From Turnera subulata (lineage: Eukaryota > Streptophyta > Magnoliopsida > Malpighiales > Passifloraceae): a stretch of DNA of 64,000 nucleotides. The notes under the pieces are model-generated. The model did no database searches, had not been told where the DNA came from, and worked only from the letters and a program-made list of their open reading frames with translations. The position numbers and the translations under genes were made by a program. Below are positions 10,961 through 20,113 of the stretch, in pieces (the stretch's first letter is position 1; each line of letters opens with the position of its first letter). The stretch covers positions 1 to 64,000 of the forward strand of contig JAKUCV010007858.1 of NCBI GenBank assembly GCA_028386065.3. The letters run 5' to 3'.

Positions 10961-12159
10961 ATAATTTCATTCAACTTTATGTATGAGAACAATTCCTCTA
11001 TGTGGATGTTCTCAAGTAATGATCCCTTCTGTAATAATAATATGTATGTTTTCTTTTAGCCTTGCCTTTTATCATAATCTTCACAGTCATAATAGTTGGA
11101 ATACTATACTGTCTCATTCACTTCAAGGAATGGAGCAGGATCAATTTAATGGAATCCATAACAAAACAATTTGTTTAATTGCTGTAAACAAGAAAATTTT
11201 ATACTCTTCAGGAGTTTATGCTCTTCAGGAGCGTATGCATATGATCTTCTAGATCATAGTTACATTTGTATTCTTTATGTATGCAACAGTATTCACATAC
11301 TGTGTTCCTCTTCCCCTTGAATGCTGTTGCATTTTTTGGTAGGTGATATTGCTCTTTAGGAGCACATTAAAACCCATGCTCTTCTGGAGCGGGTTAATAA
11401 ATTTTCATATAGATAATTTCCGTTTACGGAATATATCATCGCATTGTCTTCAGGACAAATGCGGGGGTCATTATACGAGGAAACGACAATTTCAAATAAA
11501 AAGAATTGAACAGTAAAGGTAAACATAATAATAGGTATAACAAATAATAAAGCTGAATATAAGAATAAAATTAAACATAAAAATTAAATTAATATATGTC
11601 AACTTGCACCTTCAGGGTAACCAAGAATAATATTTCAACATTGTGCTCATTATCTCGAACCAAACATGGTTTCAACAATATTACATTTTGTCCTGCTGGG
11701 ACACGCATTTCTTCACGTGCGTACACTTGTAATCAAATTTCGTGAGTATAACTATCTTCTTGTGGTCATTCAATGTCCCATTTCTGTTGGTCATATAAAT
11801 ATTTGCAGGACCTTTTGGCAGTAAGACTTCCGGTCTTTGCTGCAATTTTCTTTTATTGAGTCTTTTGGACTCCTTCATTTAGTCTTCCAGACTATTGTCA
11901 TTTAAATGCACTTCAGCATTTAATGCCCATAACAAATTTCTTCTGGAAAATTTTGAGGGCCCAAAATCAAATAACATAATTAAAAGACTTAATTAAAATA
12001 AATAAACATGGGCCTTTTGTGAATTACCCCAATATAAATGACTGAAAATTAAAATTGATGGGCCTTGTATGAACCCAAGCAAAAACATTAAATAAAATCA
12101 AGAAAATAAATATAATGGGCCTTTTCATAGCCTAATTTGTAATAAAAGGCGGCATTGCC

Positions 12160-12225
12160 GGCCAACAAATGAAACAAGGCGGCTTAGCCGGCCAACAAAT
12201 AGATAAGGCGGCTTAACCGGCCAAT
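12160..12225. repeat. Triplicated AAGGCGGC...GCCGGCCAA unit
   Basis: Three consecutive units read AAGGCGGCATTGCCGGCCAA, AAGGCGGCTTAGCCGGCCAA and AAGGCGGCTTAACCGGCCAA, spaced about 28 bases apart. Each is itself a short imperfect palindrome. They lie between the decayed gag region and the GC-rich leader of the copia element. Confidence 0.8.
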
Positions 12226-12429
12226 ATTGAATATTAAGTAAAACATAATAATAGAGGGTATGCTTACTCGATAAATCTTTCAGCAATATAAATTCTTCCC
12301 CTCTTTTTTTTTTTTATAAACAGAATAGATATTTTTTTTTCTCTCTTCCTTTTTTTTCGTTCTCGTCTCTTTTCTCTGTTTTTCCTTTTTTTTTTTTTTC
12401 TCTCTTTTCCTTTCCCCCTTTTTTTTTTG

Positions 12430-13140
12430 AACTGGGCCGAACAGTACCGGCCCAGGTGAAAATCCAGGCCCCGTCCTGCCATAGCCCAGCTCAGGCTCTA
12501 GAACTCAGGCCCAGGCTCACCAGAAGCCCGGCCCAGCCCAGCTCTAAAACTCAGCCCAGGACCCAACCCGCGACCCGGATCAGGACGCCGGGTCGGATCG
12601 GCGAGGTCGGGTCTGCAACTCGCTCCTTTCGAGTTGCAGATGGCGGCGCGACGGCCGGCGAGAACGAACGGCTGCAGCTGGGACTCGTGATGAGCGACAG
12701 GTGGCGAGCAGAGCGACGTCAAGGTGCAAGCATTGCCGGCATGAAACAAGGGAGGAGCCGGGTCGGGTCGTCGTGCTTGATGCGCATGGAGCGTCGGCGA
12801 CGAGTATCGGCTGAGGCGAGGGCAGTGAGGGGGCGTCGCGGCGGCGCGGTGGTGGATGCGCGAAGGGAGGCCGGCGTCGCTGAGGAGGCTGGCTGCAGGT
12901 GGGAGGGGGCAGACCCGACGGGGCTAGCCGGGTCGCGGGTGTGGCCGTCGGGTTTCCTCGTCCCGGCGGCGCGTCCGGCGGCAGCAGAGGGTGGGGAAGG
13001 TGCCGTTCGGTCGGCGAGAACGAACGGCACAAAGAAAAATCAAGACCATGAAAAGGGAGGGCGGGTCCCAGGTCAGCCGAACGAACGGCACAAAGAAAAA
13101 TCAAGACCATGAAAAGGGAGGGCGGGTCCCAGGTTTTCCC
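12430..13140 (-). other. GC-rich leader island of the copia element
   Basis: A sharply GC-rich block follows poly-T (12298-12428). It begins GAACTGGGCC, is full of GCCCAG words, and contains CCCGCGACCCGGATC (12567-12581). The same 15 bases and a similar opening occur in the GC-rich part of the gypsy LTR (4938-4952). Several open frames here (up to 218 codons) exist in four frames at once with Arg/Ala/Pro-rich composition, which marks composition bias and not a gene. Confidence 0.6.
13018..13134. repeat. 61-base tandem duplication
   Basis: A 56-base stretch beginning GAACGAACGGCACAAAGAAA at 13018 recurs without visible change at 13079, separated by CAGCC. It lies at the AT-proximal end of the GC-rich leader. 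Confidence 0.9.
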
Positions 13141-13251
13141 TCAAAGCCATCCCAAATCTTTGACTTCTTGACTCCTACTATTACCAACCGAGTCCCCTCC
13201 CACCCTCCCGCTTGCCCTTTTATTTTGCCCATTGCAATTATTATAGAACCC

Positions 13252-13866
13252 TAAAAAATACCCTCTGTACCCAAAAAAAAAAAAACAATTGCGCTTTTGG
13301 GGGAGGGGTTCTTTCTTGCCTTTTAGCATCTGTGTGTTGCTTTTTTTTTCTTCTCTTCTGCAGTTTGCTTCTTGTTCAGTTGGTTAGATTTCGTGCTGAT
13401 AACGTGTTAGAAATAAACAATTTAATGTGGAGATTTTAATGAAGAAGGAGAGAACCAAATAGCAGTATTCAACTTCACTAAATTGAACAAACAACTAACA
13501 TGTAGAGGAGATATCGAGCATCCCATGGATATTGGATGCTTTGCTACATTCTCATGTAGCATTAAGCATACTGAAGGTTCATCTAGTATATATGACAAAG
13601 AAAATGGACACCATCACTACAGTAAATGCTACAGAGTAATTGTAAGAATGCCCATTGTAGTAATTGTAAAAAATACCCTCTGTACCCAAAAAAAAAAAAA
13701 CAATTGCGCTTTTGGGGGAGGGGTTCTTTCTTGCCTTTTAGCATCTGTGTGTTGCTTTTTTTTTCTTCTCTTCTGCAGTTTGCTTCTTGTTCAGTTGGTT
13801 AGATTTCGTGCTGATAACGTGTTAGAAATAAACAATTTAATGTGGAGATTTTAATGAAGAAGGAGA
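13252..13866. repeat. 200-base direct repeat flanking a copy of the LNK3 intron
   Basis: 13252-13451 and 13667-13866 are the same 200 bases by eye (start TAAAAAATACCCTCTGTACC). They include the retroelement leader, the primer site and the first part of the right LTR. Between them 13450-13650 repeats, by eye without change, 201 bases of the LNK3-like intron at 19332-19532 in the same orientation, followed by 16 bases of filler. The complete LTR belongs to the second repeat copy. Confidence 0.92.
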
Positions 13867-14018
13867 TGGAGATGAAGAAGAGAAAGAAGCAGAGGCAGGA
13901 AGGCCGAGCTTTTACTCATCACCTTCATTTGTTATTGATGTATATATTTATACAATAAATGTTAGGTATAACAGTGACATACACAGTGAATCACGATTTT
14001 ATAACGTGTTTTATAACA
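13820..14018 (-). repeat. 5' LTR of the 7-14 kb copia element, with adjacent primer site
   Basis: Pairs with 7075-7280. On the minus strand it runs from TGTTATAAAACACG at 14018 to CTAACA at 13820, then CGTTATCAGCACGAAATC. The same CGTTATCAGCACGA follows the LTR of the 56-62 kb element at 56742. AACAT (14019-14023) repeats the left target site. Confidence 0.9.
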
Positions 14019-14023
14019 AACAT

Positions 14024-15050
14024 TAGTATATAAATGATGAAATGGTTAAGTATGTTCTTCTTACCATACTACCCTACATCTCAAGGTGATAAGAATGCAT
14101 GATTTGTATGCTGGGGATATACTTACGTGACTGGAAAAAGAATGCATATTTGGATTGTGAAGCACACATGTCACTCGCCTTCGTAGGTGACACTAGGGTG
14201 AGCAAGATATCCGAATAATCCACAAGACGGAAATCCTAAACCGATTTACACTGATTCGAGTTAAAAGTAGATTACAATTTTATATAACTAGTTTTTTCAG
14301 AACGTGCCATGCACGTGGTATATGAATATATTTTTTAATCATGTGGTATAGTATTAATCATTATTTTAAAAAGAACTTATATAAAATGAAGAATTATTTT
14401 TTTTTATAATCTAGGGAAACGAATATGCATTATTTAGAATTAGTTTATGTAGTAGAATAAGAATTTATAAATCAATTATTATTAAAAGTATTTGTTAATT
14501 CACTGATATTATAAATTACATAATTTAAATTATTAAATTATATTATTAATGAAGGATATTATTAAATTATATTATCATTTTTAATTATTATTCTTTTTCG
14601 TGATCATTATAATAGTTTGGTCCGATCCAGTCCTTAAAAGCATAATTTCACTCGGTCCCATAAATAAAAAATTTGAACGATCTAATTTTCCAATTGAGCT
14701 AAACACTAACATTAATAAAATAAATAAAATTATCTCATAAAAAACTAAATTAAATAAAAATTAGATAATTAGTTGTCTTAAGATTGTAGAGATTTTGTCG
14801 TAGGTTTTATAACATGTAATATTTTACTATTTTGTTTTAAAATAAATAATTATATTTCGGTAATATTTTTTTTATAATTTTAGAACTGAATATAATTGTT
14901 GTAAAAATTGCTATCATGGAACTTTGGTTTTTAAGTATCTTATCCCCGCTAAAAAATATTTTAAAAATTATATTTATTCATGACTTTAAATTATGTTTTG
15001 TGAATATTGGTCCTACCCTAATAGCCGGTTACCAATTATATCTCAAATTG
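14024..15050. other. AT-rich spacer with a possible Helitron 3' end
   Basis: No gene. On the minus strand a 6-base-stem hairpin (ACGTGC-ATG-GCACGT, 14302-14316) is followed by TCTGAAAAAACTAG ending at 14288 and then T. This resembles a Helitron 3' terminus (hairpin, about 10 bases, CTRR, inserted before T). The remainder (14320-14900) is AT-rich with short duplicated words. Confidence 0.3.
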
Positions 15051-15790
15051 CAGCGAGTTGTTGCTATCTCCACTACTGAACAAGATGCAATTCATTGGAA
15101 TTTGACTTCCTTCTGGATCCTTTTCTATTCAAAGTGCCTGGGACTTCCTTAAGATTCAAAGAGCTCGTGTTGACTGGTTTAAATTGTTGTGGACAATAGG
15201 TTATATCCCCAAGTGCAGTTTCATTATTTGGTTGACCATTTTGGATAGATTAGCAACTCGAGAGAGAGGCTCCATTGTCGGGGAATCACCTCTGTTATTT
15301 CTTATCTATTGTGTTCGGATACTTAAAAGAACAGGGATCATCTCTTTTTTCCATGCTCCAGAAGTATGGTCCAGAATTCTATCTCTTTGCAATGTTTCTC
15401 ATAATGCTGGGTTTTGGTCAGCCGAATTCCATTGAGTAAAGTGCTCTTTGCAAAAGAAGTCATTAAAAGCTATGATCCTACCTATTGCTTGGTGTGCTTC
15501 TATATATCTTATCTGGTAAAAGAAACAATAGATATTTAACTACTACTTCTTCTATATATCTTATCTGGTGAAAGAAACAATAGATATTTAACTACTACTT
15601 GTCGATCCATTGATGCCATTATTGTTGCAATTTGTTCTGATATGAAGCTATATTTTTGTGGTCTACAGAATCTCAAGCCTCGGCCACAGTCAGTAGACAT
15701 GCAAAGGCTTGGTGATTTTTGAGGTTTTAAGTTTTCAAGCCCAATTGCCACTTATAGCTTCACTGTAACATTCTTTGTAAATGTCTTTAG
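15050..15790 (+). pseudogene. LINE 3' end: zf-RVT region and tail
   Basis: The frame around 15180-15290 reads LLWTIGYIPKCSFIIWLTIL then DRLATRERG. This is the wording of the zinc-finger domain after reverse transcriptase in plant L1 elements (family: W.....PKHSF..WL....L.T.DR). Further on, with frame changes, come LPIAWCASIYLIW (about 15480) and TCRSIDAIIVAICSDMKLYF (about 15600-15660), the usual C-terminus of these elements. A 52-base tandem duplication (15498, 15550) interrupts it. The copy is 5'-truncated and frame-broken. Confidence 0.7.
15498..15601. repeat. 52-base tandem duplication in the LINE tail
   Basis: TTCTATATATCTTATCTGGT starts at 15498 and 15550. The two copies differ at one visible base (GGTAAAAG against GGTGAAAG). 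Confidence 0.9.
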
Positions 15791-16101
15791 AGATTAATTT
15801 AATTTTGATATCTAATATATTTTGTTAGGGGTTCCCTGACCAAGGTTTTTGGAATGAAAATTATTGATTCTCAAAAAATGATTTATCTTTGATTTAACCT
15901 CACTTCATATTACAGAAAAATACATAATATGAATATGGAATCATTATAATCATATATCAAAATAGATGAAAATTGTTGATATGTATATGTAATAGATAAA
16001 TATTTTAATAATTAAACCAATCTAAATATCTAAAAAAAACTGAAAATATGTATTTATAAAGTTTGGTATCTGAATAGACCGCAGACACTGCCAACAAAAT
16101 T

Positions 16102-16227
16102 TAGGTTGCCTAAGAGCGAAATAATTATTTTTTTTTTATACTAATCGAGGAGAGTGAAACTCGAGACCTCACCCCTCTTGTGCTTTTGACACAAGAGTGC
16201 CAATGAGCTACAAGCCCATAGGTTGCC
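16102..16227 (-). mobile_element. tRNA-derived SINE-like insertion with 9-base target duplication
   Basis: TAGGTTGCC is present at 16102-16110 and 16219-16227. Between them, on the minus strand, the sequence starts GGGCTTGTAGCTCATTGGCA, a good tRNA-like head with an A box (TAGCTCATTGG). A weaker B-box-like GGTCTCGAGTTTC follows, then an A-run (TATAAAAAAAAAA). Length is about 108 bases, much shorter than typical plant SINEs, so it may be a truncated copy. It is not a functional tRNA gene because no cloverleaf closes. Confidence 0.5.
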
Positions 16228-16666
16228 CTGACTAGGAGCCATATAATTATAATTCGGCTAGCTCCTTGTTTTTAAAAATTCCGCTGAATTACTGACCCTA
16301 TTTCAGACCTAGAAGAAGGATTTCCATCCTGATTTCCCCAGCCATCCACTTGCCGACTAAGGTATTAAAATCTCATTGTAGCAAAAAAAGAAAATGCAGG
16401 TCTTGGACGAAACTATAATACCACAACCTAAAGTCTTACTTCAAAAAAAAAAAAATCCAAAGAGAAAGAGAAGTTTCTATTTTTATTTGATGAGAAAAGA
16501 GAGAGAGAAGTTAATTGTGTGAAAAAACCAATTCACACCCCACATGCAAGGAGATAATATAGGTATTTTCGGACAGGGAACGTAACAGAAAACAAAAGAA
16601 CGTAAACCCAACTATCAAACCCCCCTTGTCTTCTTGGACCTACAACAGTACTGCAGCAAGCGCGTA

Positions 16667-16804
16667 ACGTATATCGGTTATTGGTGAGACTTTTTTTTTT
16701 TGATGAATACGATAATTTTATTAAGGAACTAGTGTAATATGGTTCCTTAATAAAATTATCGTATTCATCAAAAAAAAAAAGTCTCACCAATAACCGATAT
16801 ACGT
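16667..16804. repeat. Perfect 63-base inverted repeat with 12-base spacer
   Basis: The arms 16667-16729 and 16742-16804 are exact reverse complements by eye, including an 11-base T/A run. They start ACGTATATCGGTTATTGG and end ATTAAGGAAC, with spacer TAGTGTAATATG. An arm contains TTAATAAAATTATC followed by a poly-A run, which looks like a retroposed 3' tail, so the structure may be two head-to-head copies of such a tail. It lies about 450 bases past the stop codon of the LNK3-like gene. Confidence 0.95.
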
Positions 16805-17254
16805 GACACATCTTAGCTGTGTCAAAACCATCACAAGTTGATAAATCTTTCAATAACCACTAAACTGTCCCCCTAATACAACCTTCACTTGAACACAAAT
16901 AGGAAGGTCTTGACCGAATACACACATTTTAAGTAGTCTCTGAAATATGCATAATACAGTAGCTAGCTGATCAAGATAATCAAAGACCATTCAACTGGAA
17001 AAATTTATACAGGTAGTGATCAAAACTGAGCTGATTCATGCAGCAACTTTTCTGACCTAGCACCTACACTACTTTATATCACTCAGTATGTACATTCACG
17101 GTAAGGAACCCTATCCAAAGAATTCTTTATAGTGCTTTTATGGATACACCACTTATTTAGGGGAATCCCACCTCTGTCTCATACTTGATACCAACAAAAA
17201 GCATTTCCACAAACTTACAACAGTGCCTCCCACCGCAGGGTCTCTCATGATATC

Positions 17255-20113
17255 TCAATCCGGTTTTGCTGTTGCTCGCTGGAATCCATGGGCAAAGATC
17301 GGAACTTCAGCATCGCCCCGGAAGCTTGAACAGTTGGGGAAACCATTAATTTGGGGCTGATTCATACAGTAGGTTGATGGTGTATTCACACCGGGTGAAC
17401 TGGAGGCGCATAAATCTTGCATATTTAAATCCATCTTATTGAACAAGAGGTTCGCAATTGCTCTGTCAATGCTATTGGTCTCTAATTCCACTTCTTTATT
17501 TCCCTCTAACCTCCTGAACATGAAGTTTATGTTAATCAACAGAACCAGCAACTCCCAAACAAACGCAAATATCATCTCACAAACCATAAATATAAAAGTG
17601 GATTTATCTCTTGAATGCCAGTCAATATTTTTGCTAGGGAAAAATAAACTGAAATAATACTTGCCTCTTAACATCTACTGGAGATGCTGACACAGAGTTT
17701 ACAATAACACATGTCAAACCCAACAGCTAACAGTTTCAGGGCTGATAATTAGCAACTAGGCAGGAGTAATGAGCTGGAAGATTATTCATAGAGACGCAAT
17801 TACTTTTGATGCTTACAACAAGGCCCCCAACTCGTTCAACTCTCTGTTTTTCATCGTTGTTCCATTGCTTGCGTATAGAAACATGCATTACTTCAAATTC
17901 AAGCGATGATACCCTCGATTTATAGTATGGTACAATTACAGATGAGAAGATAAGCATACAGAAAACACGACCAAGTACCTTGATTTTCCGCATTCTCCTG
18001 TCCATTGATTGTCCTTTGAAACGTCTGCAGTTTCGCTGCCGCCTTTCCCATTTTCTCCTGAATTCTTGGCCAGACGGTATAAGGCATCACGAAAGCATAT
18101 TCGAGTCTTGTCGTTCAACTATAAGATAGGAAGTACAAGAATTCTTCACAATCTGTAGTTCTTACATTTAACAATGGACTTCTGAACTGTTAAAACTGAA
18201 GTTTATTATACCTGTGTCAAAACCATTTCTAGCTGCAGAAGCACAGTTTCTTCAATAGATGTTTCCTCATCCGGAGTTCTGTCCGTGTAGCTATGCTGAC
18301 GGACTGAGCTTTTTTCCTGCAAAAACTTGAACAATCAGTAACATTACCAGCCCGCTGGTCCAAATCTTTAGTTGATATCAGCAGGAAAACAAAAGTAAAA
18401 TCACTGCTTGCACAGGTGCATAACTACTCTGTATGTTTTTTCTTCTAACCTCTTGCACTTGCTTCTAAAAAAAGTAGGCATAAATAAAAGCTAGAGTATG
18501 TCATCCCATTCACAATAGGTCATGCCTTGACAATGGTAATGACGTTAGTAGCAAAGGAAAGGTCTTCTGTCACCAGTTAACATGGGTCAGAGGAAAGATA
18601 ATTTATCCAGATGACAGTCATATGCGTGCCAATTGCGCAAATGCGTCCATAGTAACTAGGATGGATATCTCGTATCTGAAAACTAGCGGTTCGAAATGTC
18701 AATCCTCTGGGACCCAAAAACTTCATTTTCTTGAATGAACTATTTGTATCAATGGATTCATTTGATCCCAAACTTGAGATAATGCGTGTGATGCAAAAAA
18801 GGATTCATAAGCGGTTAGTAAGTCAGTTGCCTTCTCGAGCATCAGTGAGACAGGCAATCATCTCCTAGCTACCTTGCCCGTAAATAGAAAAGGTGGATGA
18901 GGACTCTTTCCCAAGGATTCCTTTTTGAAACTTAGCACAAAGGGGTAAAAAAATATACGCAGAAAAGTGGTGAAACAATGCGATCAATCATCTATCTCAA
19001 ATTAAAGGGACAGGAAAAAAAAAATCTCACCTTGACTTGCGGCCAATTACTCTGGTCTCTACTGCACAAGATAAACTGAGAAGCAGCATCAACTCCCCCT
19101 TGCTCCCAACCCAGTGAGGGAGTGGATGGTTGTGCTTTGAGGTGCTTTGAACTTCGCATATTTTGTGAGTCACTTGAAATACTTTGAGAATCTACAGCTT
19201 TGTCTTCCAAGAAATTTTCTCTACGCACTGTACCAGTTTGTGACTTGGAAGAAAAGTTCAATGATCTTTGGTAAGCTCCTGGAAGATCTTCAAGGAAGGA
19301 ACTCCTGCAAAAAGAGGTGACAAGACGAGATGAGAACCAAATAGCAGTATTCAACTTCACTAAATTGAACAAACAACTAACATGTAGAGGAGATATCGAG
19401 CATCCCATGGATATTGGATGCTTTGCTACATTCTCATGTAGCATTAAGCATACTGAAGGTTCATCTAGTATATATGACAAAGAAAATGGACACCATCACT
19501 ACAGTAAATGCTACAGAGTAATTGTAAGAATGACTCTGGTCAAAGATTTACCATTTCTGTGATGGGTGCCATGTTCACTACTTATCTTTTTGAGGTCATG
19601 ACCGTGTTCACGTATTGTTCATTCTAATTCCATGGGATGCCCGAGGATGCAGCTAATAATTACGAAAAGCTGAAGCACATCTGCAGCTACATGATTCCTA
19701 CATGCATTCATAAGTATCTTAATTCCAGAAGTTACGCTGTACAAGAAAATTTCATCCATCTGTTCGATTCCTGCAAGGCCATCAAGCTGGTCTACTGACT
19801 GGTCACATGACAGATCACTCTGGTGAATGGACTCATCCAATAATCGATCATTGATGCTTGAACAACTGGAAAGGTCCTTTGCAGTTAGAAAACAATCCAT
19901 ATCAACTTGACTCGATGGAATTTGACCATTGCAGTTGAGTTGTTCCTCATTCCATTTGGCATCTAACCCAAACCTTCTATTGCAGAACTCAGAATCTTCA
20001 GATGTCTTGATACCCCATTTCCACCAACTTTCAGGTGATGGAAGCCTATCATACAGTTCTTGATCTTTGGGAACAACAAAATCATCTATATTGCTCCCCA
20101 AATACCAATCCAT
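17255..20113 (-). CDS. LNK3: LNK3/LNK4-like circadian clock coactivator
   Basis: Five coding exons on the minus strand: 20113-19743, 19304-19031, 18316-18212, 18118-17979, 17513-17255; all borders are GT-AG and the phases join to 382 codons. The start [20 protein letters not shown] and SPESWWKWG are the N-terminal signature of LNK3/LNK4. The block [19 protein letters not shown] and [14 protein letters not shown] are the conserved C-terminal motifs. In Arabidopsis LNK proteins have no DNA-binding domain and act with MYB-like REVEILLE factors in the nucleus to switch on evening genes. The second in-frame ATG at the track start is upstream of a 3' splice site and not used: TGTTTCAG at 20123 closes a 5'UTR intron whose donor is at 20856. 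Intron 1 holds the 201 bases copied to 13450. Confidence 0.85.
19332..19532. repeat. LNK3 intron segment copied to 13450-13650
   Basis: This segment (starts GAGAACCAAATAGCAGTATT, ends TTGTAAGAATG) lies wholly inside the first coding intron of the LNK3-like gene and occurs again about 5.9 kb away inside the copia element, same orientation, with no difference seen. It contains no transposon hallmark. Confidence 0.95.

Larger units (their letters stand above)
7980..11900. repeat. Field of short hairpins with constant five-base loop
   Basis: At least 25 short inverted repeats share the form arm-loop-arm: 4-6 base arms and almost always a 5-base loop close to TTC(A/T)G. Examples: GATCC-TTCAG-GGATC (8000), CTCGC-TTCAT-GCGAG (8297), GACCTC-TACTG-GAGGTC (8598), TACGC-TTCTG-GCGTA (8700), CCAAC-TTCAA-GTTGG (9721), ACCAGC-TTCTG-GCTGGT (9773), TCTAGC-TTCAG-GCTAGA (9884), GCTAGC-TTCAG-GCTAGC (9947), ATGATC-TTCTA-GATCAT (11241), TTGTC-TTCAG-GACAA (11454), GAGTC-TTTTG-GACTC (11858), TAGTC-TTCCA-GACTA (11880). 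Arm sequences differ while loops stay alike. The LINE-like piece at 10.2-11.0 kb lacks them, which fits a later insertion. Confidence 0.85.
7075..14018 (-). mobile_element. Complete but decayed Ty1/copia retrotransposon
   Basis: Both LTRs are present (7075-7280 and 13820-14018, about 200 bases each, TG...CA ends), flanked by the exact 5-base duplication AACAT at 7070-7074 and 14019-14023. Orientation is minus: the polypurine tract GAGGGGGAGT lies next to the left LTR and the primer-site sequence CGTTATCAGCACGA next to the right LTR. Inside, pol is recognisable only as relics that match the better element at 56-62 kb. A LINE endonuclease piece (about 10200-10990, plus strand), a GC-rich leader (12430-13140) and a 201-base copy of the nearby LNK3 intron (13450-13650) have been added. 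No frame can make pol. The LTRs differ by a short insertion/deletion near 7158, so the insertion is not brand new. Confidence 0.9.

Noticed and set aside
12456..13112. 218-codon frame and its antisense frames
   Set aside because: Composition artefact of the GC-rich copia leader; it also runs through the 61-base tandem duplication.
13483..13854. 123-codon frame continuing from the LNK3 intron copy
   Set aside because: It crosses the artificial junction of the intron copy, filler and retroelement repeat, so it cannot be an old gene.
16111..16218. A functional tRNA gene
   Set aside because: Only the A-box half is tRNA-like; no acceptor stem closes and a poly-A run and target duplication point to a retroposed element.
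16667..16804. A conserved microRNA precursor
   Set aside because: Arms are perfectly paired over 63 bases with an A/T run, unlike evolved precursors with bulges; a young inverted duplication is simpler.
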